A stretch of 51,802 bases of DNA, from the NCBI GenBank assembly GCA_004352715.1, contig SCFE01000083.1:601662-653463 (forward strand). The letters are read 5' to 3'. This DNA is from Hofstenia miamia (lineage: Eukaryota > Xenacoelomorpha > Acoela). Each line of letters starts with the position of its first letter. Positions within the stretch are counted from its first letter, which is position 1. Both the position numbers and the translations under genes were made by a program. The notes below the pieces were generated by a model. That model saw nothing but the letters and a program-made list of their open reading frames with translations, searched no databases and was not told the origin of the DNA. Below are positions 33,196 to 45,684 of the stretch, in pieces.

Positions 33196-36100
33196 ATATA
33201 TATATATGTATGTATATATATAGATATATATGATGCTCCAAAATGTATGTAGCTGTAACTAATATACCTTCTTTTACTGCTTTATCAACAATACTATTCA
33301 CTTCTTCCTCATATTTGTGCAACTTCAATTCCAAAAGATCGTGAAGTGTAGTATCATCAGACATGACAATTCGTACCTAATAAAGATAGAAATAACTACT
33401 GTCTGTACAAAAATTGCTTTGAAGCAAAAGTCAAAACACTAACTGATGTAGTTTGCATTAGTTCACTCCAGTGCCGCTCTCGAATTGCTGGGTTCTGCAG
33501 ACTTGATACTGATCGCAAGGAGGTAATGAGGTTATTAACATCCTTTTCTAGTCCTAGATAACAATCCCATTGCTTGATTTCTTTATCTAAGATGCGCAAA
33601 TCTCGTGTGTGTTTCTTACACTCCAAATCCATGTTTTCAACGTCAATATCTAAAATGAATATTACTGCATACTTAGAAAATCATTCAATACATAATTTTT
33701 TAATCCACAAACATTTCGAAAAAATAAACATGGAAATTTCTTTTTCAGGTTAAACAAATTTTAAGACGCTTAGTGATAACTAGTTATCGGTATTAGTTAT
33801 TTCGGAACAATGATGAAAAGTATCATAAAAAATTATTCGAAAATCCAAAGTTTTTGCACTAAGGTGTAAAACATGACCGATGACTTTTATTTTTTTACAG
33901 TAAGAGCAATAAAAAATTCATAATTAATGGCAACGCTTGTAAATGAAACCCTTAATTATATTATTAACTGCAGAACTAATTAAAATGCATAAGGGTATTT
34001 AAAAATAAAACAACATATAAAAAATTATATACCTGCCCACAATGTTTTGGTCCACAGATCAAAGCTAATTTTAATGTAGAATATAAGATCCCACATTGTT
34101 TTCAACATCTTAACTTCTTTCCTACATTGACGGAGGTGCTTGTAATCAGGAACGTTCACTTCAAATAAGGTTGCTGATTCACTCAATTCCTTCATTTCCA
34201 TTTCCATTGCTTGAATTTTCAAATGTTCCTTAAAATTGAAATTCATTATGAAGAACTTTGAGGGTACTCGAAAATCTGAAGCTATCAAGCTTAATATCTA
34301 CTAATATATTTTAACAGCATAGAAAACGAAATCATTAATAAATTATCCTAGCCAATGTACGATAATTGTTAAATTATCTCTCGTATAAAATGAAAAAATT
34401 GCATAATTCTATCAAAATTATGGTTACAAATACACTGTACTTGCTTAATAAGTTAGTAAAATAACTTGAAAATTTATAAAAAACATTTTGCAAGCAAATT
34501 TGCACAAAACATATTAAGATGCAATATTCACAAATAGGTACCTATTACATATTATGATTGAATTCCCTTATCTAGCATTTTAGAATGAAACTTAAGAATG
34601 CCTAGGTACATCAAAAACTATTGGAAAGAGAACCTGATCTAACATTGTATAAGGGTCTTCATTATCATATGAGAACAATGTTGAACACCGAAATTCTTTG
34701 CGAAAGTTTAATTGCTTGACTTCAAAATCTGCGCATTTCTTTCGTAGTCTTGCAACCTGCTCTGTTTGCAAAGGCATGACATTTTGTCTTGTAGTAATCG
34801 CAAGTTTTTTCACGTTAATCCATTTTTCTGGTAGACTCTAAATTTTTAACTATTACTGGACCCTAAACTACATGCATTTTTAATATCATCCTTGCAAAAG
34901 ATAAAGTCAAAATATCCATTATGTTCCAGAAAAATAATTATTATAGAAGAATAAGTTTCTAAATATCTTAGTAACTCGTTTCACCAAATTTTAAACTGAA
35001 TCAATAAATTAATTCCCTGAAATAAACAAAAAACTTTTGTAAGACATTAAACATAATATTTGCAAATTCTGTTAATTACCTATTACAATAATGTAACCAT
35101 AAATAAATATCAATTTTCATTTGTTAATCAAAGCAAACTAATCACATATTTTCAGTTAAGTACGTTAGTTTTCATGATCATGGCCAATTAAGCAAACATT
35201 TAGATCGTGAACTGTGATTTGCACAGTAACTTAGGGCATCAAGGTGTAAGTTTATTTAAAAGTTTTGTATTACATCACCCCATTCATCTCTACAAGACAT
35301 ATAGATGTTTAAATGTCTTCCTCAATATCACTTAGGTGAATATATAGAAAAATTATTTGCATCATGGAATTGTTAAGAGTGTAACCCCTTTAGAAAATAT
35401 ATTTCTTAAAGTAGACATATATGACAAGCAATTCTTTTTTAGTGTTAGATCCTATTCAGAACATTCAGAATTTTTTTAAAAAATATGTTCGTTGCATGTA
35501 AATCAAAATATAATTAATTTGAAAAGGATGTCTTATTTCAAATTGTTCTGTATGACCGAAAATGATATCACTAATATTTAAGCAGGAAATTAAACCTCTG
35601 AAGATCCTCTATATTCTCCGGAAATTATATATAGAAAATTTAGTAGTTTTAATTTATATTGATATATTTGCATGCATTAGTACTTCATTGCTAATTAAAG
35701 ACTTGTATTCACTAAAATGCAAAGAAAAATATTTGTTGTTTTGGATTTTCATGTTTTTTTCATTTGGTTTCTCTTCCTTTTCTTTATAGTCTGTTCGAAG
35801 ACTTCTGTTTTTATTTTTTCAAGTACATTAATTTTCTGTTCACTCGTTTTTAGTCTCTACTTATTTTGATTTTCGCACCAGGCTATTGTGATTTGCCCAT
35901 ATTGACTTTGCAACTCTTCCAAAAACTTGGGAGTATAGATCCTGCTCAATTATTGGAATGGCAAACTGCTAAGGCAACAACAAAGGCTAGTGTTTTATTC
36001 TAAAATAGATTGCTTTTAAGGCCTTCTTCTACATCAATGAATTTAAACTTTCACATGCATTTTGTGTGAACCTATCCAAACTTTTAAAAATTAAAAGGAA

Positions 36101-36536
36101 TTGAAAGTTCTCTGTCTTCATGAGAGCAAAGAATTATTTTAATTTTACAAATAGTCCAAATATAATAAGAGTGCTTTGAATATTTAATTAAACAAAAAGG
36201 GGGATTTAATTATTAATTTTAGATTTAAGAGAAAATAATATTTTGTGAGGAAATGATTCAAGTAGTTGAATGTTATGTTTTTTAAGATAACTTTATTCAA
36301 AAGTTTAAAAAATTCAAAAAAATCAATTTTCAGTAATTATCCGGAGGTGTACCATTAGCATCAAAAGAAATTGTTTGCAAAAATTAATTAGTTACAGAAT
36401 AAATTAATAATAATAATAATAAAAACAATAATAATTGTTAGGAACAGCTAGAGTCCTGAGGAAATTTCTCAGACTCCCTGGGAACTGGTGAGCTCTCCGA
36501 GCGGAGAGGGATACCAGCATGAACTGTGAGACGTAA

Positions 36537-36589
<53 letters not shown>

Positions 36590-39500
36590 GAACCGTGAAG
36601 ACCCGGGTTCGAGCCCTGCCCCTACCCTTTACTAATATGAAAGTGACAACAAAAGAAAAAGCCCTCAGTCCCCAGCAGGGCTTAAATGGTCAGAGGGTGC
36701 GAAGAATCTCCGGTCAGGTGACTCCACAATCGGGAGTGTGGACTCGAGAAGTGGTAGTATAGGATCCACGCAGATCAATGAACGACGGCATAAATGGACA
36801 GATGAGCAGAACAGAACAGCACTGGAGTGTTACAGAAGAAGCAGGCAAGATGAGAGGGTTTACAGGAAGGGAATGTTGGAAGACTGGAGAAAGGCCGAAA
36901 CGGGATTAGAAGTTTCAGAGAAGAGGCTTGCAGGAGAAGTGCGAAAGTTGCAGTTGGATGAGTGTAAGGGAAAAAAGAGAGTTGAACAGACTAAGCAAAG
37001 GGAAGATGAAGTGATAGACGTTGTGACAGAAGTGGCGGAAGCAGCAGAACCAGTGGGCGCAGAAACTGAAGCAGGAATCAAGGAGAAGATTAAAGAATGA
37101 ATAGGTGAGCGAACTGGGTTGCCAGTTCCAAGAGGAGTTAAGAAAGCAAGCTACCAGTAAAGACAGCAAAGGTCAATAAAGTGTTGGAGAGGATAGATGC
37201 TAGGAGTGTCACAGCAGTAAATAGCTTAGTGTATGCAGGAGCATGTGAGGTGCTGAAAAATGTAGGCATGGACATGAAAAACAAAGGACGACAAGAAGAT
37301 AAGAGAGTCAAAAACCCAGCATGGGAGAGAAGAATTGAGAATAAAGTGGCAAAGATTAGGCAGCAAATGGTGAAGATCAGGGAAGTAAGACAGTAGAGGA
37401 CAGGTACAGGGTAGGTAAGGGAAAGACTATAAAAACTGCAAGAGAAGAGCTTAAGCAGAGATTATTTGCAGAAGCTGCGAAACTGAGAAAATATAGGGCA
37501 AGGGCAAAGCAGGCAAGAGACAATATGAAGATTGAGACCCGAGAAGGAAGATTCTACAAAAAACTAGATGCAGGAAAAAAGGCTACAGGTTATGGGAGAA
37601 TATATGGGAAGTGCGGGACCAGAGATAGTAAGTGTGCAGATGCAGAAGGAATTCAGGCAAGAAGAAGAAGTAATCACAACTGCATAGCTGAAGGAGGCTC
37701 TAAAGAAGATGAAGAACTGGAAGGCGCCAGGCAGAAATGAGGTACACGGGTATTGGGAGAAGAAGTTCACAAGTGTTCATGAGAGACTAGCATTAGCATT
37801 GGAGGAGTCTGTGGTGAGTGGGTGTCCAGAGTGGATGCTAGTGGCAGGCTAAGATACACGGGCATAGAATGAGTATAAGTTCAGGCATGACGAATGGGAC
37901 GAATGGTACATTGGAGAAGATAGACAAGTACAGGGAGTTAGCAGAGGAAATAGAAAGGCTGTGGAAGTTAAAAATGTTGAAGTAGTCCCGGTAGTTGTAG
38001 GAGCACTAGGAGCAGTAAGAAGCATAAGAAATACTTGGAGGAGTTGGGAGTACCAAAGTGGGGAAGAGCAGTAGCACAGAAGGCAGCATTGTTAGGAACA
38101 GCTAGAGTCCTGAGGAAAGCTCTCAGACTCGATGCGAACTGGTGAATTCCCCGCTGAGAGGGTACCAGCATGAAGCTATGAGAAGAAATGAAATAATAAT
38201 AATTAATTTGCCTTTGTGACCTAGCGTTGAATTTACAGGACAAATTTTATAAAATTAACAAAATGCAAAATTAACTATATGCAGTAGACTAGTTTATGTT
38301 CACGTCGACTCTCTGCACCTGCAAGAGAATGCTTCCTCAAATTTATTCGGCTGTTACGCCGAGACGAATTTTCGAACATCTCATAAATGGTAGTTGACAT
38401 TTTTGACATCTGGCTGTAACCAATGCAATGGATTGTTTTCATCATTGGTTAATTTATACTATAATCTCTGGCATATTTTTTCACGAAGGTAGTATAAAGT
38501 TACAAAGCCTGCAAATTAAGTGCACATTAAAATAAATATCTCTGTTTTAGATGCTCCTAAACTTTTTAAAGCTAAGTTAATGCTTCATATGCTAATCTTC
38601 TTAAGCACTGATTATGATAATAAAATATACATGTAGAAAGTTTTTTTCTGTCCCTGTATTATTTGTTTTTCTTTTATTAATTTTTAATAATTTTGTTATT
38701 CAGTTTTAAATAAAGTCATTTTATTATCATTATTATTTTTATATATAGTAATATAATATTTATGGGGCGATATTATTTTGAAAGCACGTTTTATACCCCG
38801 TTTGTGCAAATGTTACCAAGAAAACAAAATGTCATTCCATTTTATACTTTTCACTAAGTTAAATCCTCAAATCCATCATCCTTGGCCCACTTTTGTTTAT
38901 AATATATATCAATGATTTGCCATTAAGCTGTAAGTTTAGTAAGATATTTATGTATGCTGATGACATTAAATTATGCAGTTCTGATATTAACAATATTGTA
39001 AATGATTTCAATAAAATACAAACGTGGTCAAAGAATAATCTCTTATCTTTCAATATTGATAAATTTAAATTTATTAGATTTGGTGATAAAGTAACACAGT
39101 CTATTCCTCTCATAATAGCACCAATTGTAAATGATTTTGTTAAAGATCTGGGCCTGATAATAACACCAAACCTTTCTTGGTCTACTCATTATTTGAAGAA
39201 ATTAAAAAGTTGCAGTTATCTTTTTTCTAATATTAAACGGAATATTCCTTACTCAACTCATTTTAAGATCAAGTGAACTCTATACAAATCATTATTATTA
39301 TCATGTCTAAGTTATGGCTCAATTCTAATGGAATTATCCCCCTTCATAATTGACAAGCTAGAAGCCTTTCAACATAGATGTTTTAAGTGGATACTACCAG
39401 GTCTTGTTTATAAATCACAATTGATACGCTTAAACATGCTTCCGATACCCTATTATTTTCAGTTACTTGATTTAAAATATTTTAATAAGCTATTGAATGA

Positions 39501-42500
39501 CCAGTATGTTTTGGAACTATCAAAAAACATCTGAATATCTACCAACAAATTACCGGCTTCGTTCTTCAAATCTTCCAATTTTCAAATCAAAGGATATAAG
39601 AAAAGAATCAACCAGATCTTTCTATTTAAATAGAATTGCAATTCTTGCAAATTATATACATCAAAATACTTCCATCAATTTATACGGATCATTGAAATAA
39701 GTAAAAAGATCATTAAAAGACTTCTTCCAACAACAGCTTTTAAATAACTTTAACTATTCCGTTAAAAACAACTGTAAAAAATATGCAATATGTTTATGTC
39801 ATTTCTGCCGAGTGCCTTATGTTCATTATTAATGTAAATTTTGCTTATATACTACTGTTTAGTATCCATATATGGATAATAAATCTCTATTATTATTATT
39901 ATTATGAATCCCAATATCTTCGATTGTACATTTCAGAAATGTATTTTAATTGTAAAAATATTAATACTTCAATCCTTTTTCATCCGGCATGCAATATGGG
40001 AATTTATATATGCTATTAAGTCCAGAGCGTGTAATAAAAATTGTTATTACTGTTTTCAATATAATCGAATATATTTAATAGAAACCTGCAAAAGAACCAA
40101 AGTTGATTCAGAAACTTCTTGACCATAAGAGTTTAGCAGATCAATAGTTTGCTTAATTGGTTCAAACATTTTGTCCGTAATTTGTATGCGTTCTCTGACT
40201 TGTTTGAGTTTGTCCATTGTTGTTACAAGGGCATTGTAGTCACCCTCTTCTAGTGGGATTTGTAATTCCTTAGTAGCTTCTACTGTAAAAGTTTCAAGAT
40301 CAGCTAAGCTAAAAACTATTTTGGAAGAAACTTTTAAAATTTTTATGAAATTTTAAATTTGATAATTATTGAAAAATGGCTGTTTTATTAATAACGAAAC
40401 ACAAATAAAATTGTATTACAAAAAATATAATATTTACCTAAATTATCTTGTATAAGCATTTCAAACTAATCTGAATCTACTAACTGACGCATGAAGTTCA
40501 GCATATCTTTTTATTAGAAACTTCATGAACCGCTGTTTGTCTTTATATAAGCTGTCAAGAAATGATGTTTGTTGGTATATAGGCCTAATTTTATCAAATA
40601 CGTTTATTTAAGCCTTTGTGACATTATGAACTCAACTATGAAACTTTAAGAATGTGTTTTGGAAATTTACAGTTTGAATACTAAAATGAGGCCTGATCGA
40701 AGTCGTGTACCTTTAAATTTTATTACATAATACACGATATGCTTCCTTTTAGGACTGAATATAGCCAAAGGTGATTATGTATATAAGGGTAAAGGTAATA
40801 AATATATCTAAGGATTGTTTGACAGGGAGACATCTCAGTTGTTATCAACTTAAGTGACCAAAATTGGGGCGAAGGCACGCGAAATTGTCAATACATTGAA
40901 AATGTAGAATCTAAAAATGCACTTTAGCACCATATTATTGATAAGATTATCACAACTTTTACAAATATTGATTTATCTATCTGGTTGATTCCGTGTGGCA
41001 CACTCAAAACAGTGAGATACATTTTCATCACTAATTATAGTAAATCACTTCTGCAGACTTAAAAAAGTGTTCAAATTCAAATATAAAAATTCAATAATGT
41101 TGCTCAAATTTGTTCATAATCGATATTTACGATGATCGATATATCTCTTGAGGAATATTAAGCGATCCGATAATCTTTTGGAATTCAAGAAATACTAATA
41201 ATATATTGGGATGGAAAACTTGATGCTGCTACATGCCCTCCTTTGTTTAGGAGACTAGTCCTATAAAAGTATAACTGTATTTCATAAAAAAACTATAAAT
41301 TTTTGTAAAAAATACCTATTTGTTACGTAATTTAGTAAGTGCTGTTTGAACATATTGCTCCATTTGTCAATTTCAGCTAACAAAGCATGTTTGAATGGAC
41401 GACAATCAACTCGAAGCCAAGTGTCGAAAACCAAGGCATTTTCTAATTCTGCCACTTCTATTCGTGTGGCTTCATATGAATCAATATTTTGACGAAACTG
41501 GTCCAGTGTTGGCGGCGTTTCATTAATTGGTTCGGTTTCATCTATCCCTATTGGACGACCGTATGCTAGAAATTGTCGCATGTATTCTGATCGTTCATCC
41601 ACCCATAGATAAGAATAGTTTTCCAAATTATTACGTAACTCAATGGCCTTTGCAGTGCCCGCTAAACAATGCAAAATTATCAACAGTAAATGGCGATATT
41701 TACAATCAATAACAACAATAGATGTATAATTTTTTTCTCTTTTGAAAGGAATTTTGTATAATTATTGACAATTATGACATTTTTTCAAAATACACTAAAT
41801 GATGTTGTTGCAGATAATTTGTAAATTTTAAATCCTGTTCCTTACTTACAGTGTTCAACCCAATGCAAGGTTTTCATGTTTTCTAAAGAAGTGCTCCTAT
41901 ATGACATTTAATTTATCATATTTAATTGCCTAAATCAATTTAATTAGAACAGCTTCTTACTAGATGGATCCACAGAGTTAGTTGCGGGGAAAGATTCTTT
42001 AACTCGCAACAAGGCTGAAATGCAAATAAACACTTTTTTTACTTAAAGCATTAAAACATCATGCCATGTCATACCAGTTTACTTTTCTGTACCAAAAACC
42101 ATTGAGGAGGGGCAACCAAGATATGACACTATTGCCAAGAAAACTCTCATCGCATAAGCTTTAAGACTTCTCTGAATCTAATTCACAGCATATTTGAACT
42201 ACACAATTGAAGTTGATGAATATCATCTGGATTAACACAGCGAAGAATAATGCATAACGACGTGCCATCTTCATCGCACACAATATATACGTTATACTCG
42301 TTGATAATATATAATCCAAACGTTTATTTGAAAACAACAAGTATCCAACTTCAATTATTTATAGTATTTAGTTAAGACATAGACCATCTGTGGTTATGCA
42401 TACATAGACTACAATACCGGTAATGCGTTCAAGAAGTTCATTCTTGGGATCCATTAAGTCCAACATGTCTTCCATATCATACTGATAATGATCAAGATTT

Positions 42501-43380
42501 CGAGAAGCTGATACTCGTTTAACGAAAGACGCTGATTTGAAAATATCTTGAACAACACCTTCGACGATATCAAGTAAGCAATCTTCTTCGCCTTCAAGAC
42601 CAGGTTTAAATGTAATTTCCGCAGCAAATAATGACATTTTCACTTCAAATAAAGGAAAATTGTCAGGGTTGCTTGTGTCTAAAATACTTATTTCAAATAT
42701 GAATAGGTTTGGCACTATAGTTTTCATGGATGATCATTTATTCTAGTACATTTGCATAAAATCAACTTTACAGTTTTGAGCATGCGAACAACAATAGATT
42801 GTATTTCCTATTTAACGTAAATCTTTAAAATCTATTTGTACCTGTATTGTCTAATAAGAAATTAAGCGAAGTCATAATGCAGTTGATGAATCCTTCAACC
42901 ACGAAATCATCTACGTGTAAAATATATGAGGTCCAATCTTCCATATCATCATTTGCTTTAAAATAGCCTTTATTTTCCTAGATAATTCAATACATTATGC
43001 AACCGTAACAAAAAATTAACCGTCAATAATTCATGAAGTTTTTCACCATCTTTGCGAATTTGCTCATAACGAACATTACAGCGATCAACCCTATTGGTTA
43101 AGTCAAGAGTGAGTTCATGTTTGCCGTCCCTACGATCAAATAACGGAGCCTAGATAGCAGCAAATTATTTTTATTTTAACATTTCGTAGTCTTATCTAAA
43201 AATGTTTAATATTAACTACAGACCTTTGTCCATTTCGACATTATCTCTGTCATTCTAATTAGATTTTCTTTGCTACTCTGCATCCGTTTTCTAAGATCGT
43301 TAATGTCATCGCCAATTGTTTTAATGTAGTCCATGACATCTGCAAGGTACGTAAGTTATGCATAGTGTGATATATAGATA

Positions 43381-43414
<34 letters not shown>

Positions 43415-45648
43415 CAGTAATTGTCAATCGTCATTACTATGCAATTTCTTAAAACAAGAGATCCTAGAATGTATTAATGAATTTCAATATAAGAACGTTT
43501 TTAAACAATAAAGTTATGATATATTTAATTTTGCTAATGTTTGAAGAAACTAATGAAAGTTTAGAAAATGCTTAGTCGTATATTCAAGGGGATATATTTT
43601 CCTGACGAGTAGTTTTGAGTGAAACAATCTCTTACCACAAAATTAAAAGAGAAATGTAAAAATTCGAAATAATACGAAATATCATTACAAAGGATAAATC
43701 TATAAAGATTGATGCACCATTTTACCAATATATTATTATTTGGAATATTATATCCTTAATTTCCTTCACCACTACAACAAAATATCCAATCCCACCTGAT
43801 CATTCACTAAAAGTTATCATCCCCAAGCGAGAAAGTTACACGCCAGAGCATCTACGTAAACGAACCCAGGAACAGATCTCCAAGTTTCCCGGACATTTGG
43901 AATATGGTTCCAAACAGATCTCTTAAAATATTTTAGTTTTCTATCTGTAGGCAATTTTCTGATATTATTTTGATAAATTTTTTTGAAACAATTTGCGACA
44001 AATAACGAATATATTACAATTATCAACATGTATCTGAAAATTGCAAGTAATCCAAAATCAGAATAATACGCAGTTTATTTTCAAAGAGATTAGAATGTCT
44101 GTAAAGTGGATCTTGAGATTATATTCGCTGCTTCTTAATAATTAAATTAAGCATTCTCGCTGTGAATATGAATTCAACTTTAAATATATAGGCAGTCCTT
44201 TGGATAATCCTAAATCGATTTGTATATTTGATGTTAGAACAACTTTTTCTATTTAATTGACGCTTAGCAATATACAGAGATAAGCTTTTGAGGTAATCAC
44301 TTCTATTTTAAATACATTTTGCGCCAAGGAAATGTTATCTACAATTCTTTCTGCGATTATTTAAAGTTATCTTTGTCTTCTACAGAAGACTAAAACAAGT
44401 AATTCTGTTAAAAAAATTTGAAGCAATTAAGTAACTGCAAAGTCTTCAATGTATCTTAAGACTCCTTAGAATTCTTGTAGCAAAGAAATTGTATTTAAAG
44501 AAATTTAAATACAGTGTAAGGAAACCAGTGTTTCTTGTTTTTACATTTAAGGTCACTCGCTGCCATTTCCCAAAGGGTATCACGACATCCGTGACAGCAA
44601 TTGAATTCAATAAAATTTTGATCAGCTACTTCAATTCATGCATTGCCAATTCGCTCAATTTGGAAATTAAATTATGAATAGTTGAGCACCTAATTCACTT
44701 CATAATATTATAAAAGCAATTAAAGTTATGAATGTACTATTTATTTGCTTCAAATTTATGCGAATCCTAAAAAAGGAATTCGAATAGTCATATCTGACGG
44801 TAGTATAAATAATTTATTTGTGGTGGTGTTTAGACAATTTGTTTCAAGAGTTCAGTTTTTTCATATAAAAAGTGGTGTGTGGATATGAAAATAGTCACCA
44901 AACTTGTAATTCTTCATTCTCTGAATGCGAATAGATTAATAATCCACTGTTTATTAACATGTATTTTGTACCATTGAAGCTTTTTATTCATAAAATAAAA
45001 TATTTTGGGATTAAATATCCTATTCTTAGAATGAAAGAACAGCAGCAGGTTTATAAGTTACGTGAAGCACTAAAAGCCACTGAAAAGACATGGATAACTT
45101 AGGGTTAATATTGTATGTTGGGTTTGGCTAAGTTGAGCCAAGAACATTCTCATAGATAATAAGATGTAGAACAAAAATAATAACTTTCGAAGCACGCTAT
45201 ATTTATTATAATTTTTAGGAACCCTGTTACCATATTACAATAAGTGTGATTTTATGAAAAGTTAATAGAATTATTCTAAGGGCTTAAATCAGTATAAATA
45301 AAAGCATAAAGTGCAATATTAAAATTTGCATGTAATAAATAATTAGACAGAGTAGTTTTCAACATATATGCGCAATAATATTCTTTATTTAAATAAGAGA
45401 AAACAATCTTTGGTAACTGCACAAAACAATGTTGTTATTATTATCATCACATAATGTAAATTTCCTATATTTATTAATTAATACTTCAACATGTACAGCT
45501 TCTGATAGTATATATTTGCATAGTGAAAGTGCTAATATAAATAAGATGTAAATATAGATTTAGATGTAAACATACTGGCTAAAGAACATGAATTGTTAAA
45601 AAAATTCACTAGATTATGAATAACTATATATACATATATATATATATA

Positions 45649-45684
<36 letters not shown>

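Noticed and set aside
35875-36003. Plus-strand open stretch [14 protein letters not shown]...
   Set aside because: Isolated, no recognised family, no splice context that fits the minus-strand host gene.
36588-36620. tRNA gene suggested by gggttcgagccctgc
   Set aside because: No A box, anticodon arm or acceptor stem; upstream is pure AAT repeat.
36860-37169. Minus-strand Ser/Phe-rich frames
   Set aside because: Shadows of the plus-strand R4-like ORF.
41955-42012. Possible dynein exon (minus) with a TTTCAG acceptor, reading [17 protein letters not shown]
   Set aside because: Exons at 42418-42678 and 41316-41661 already join in phase with family-like sequence; this piece matches nothing in dyneins and would need a second exon near 41,868-41,895 that reads into stops.
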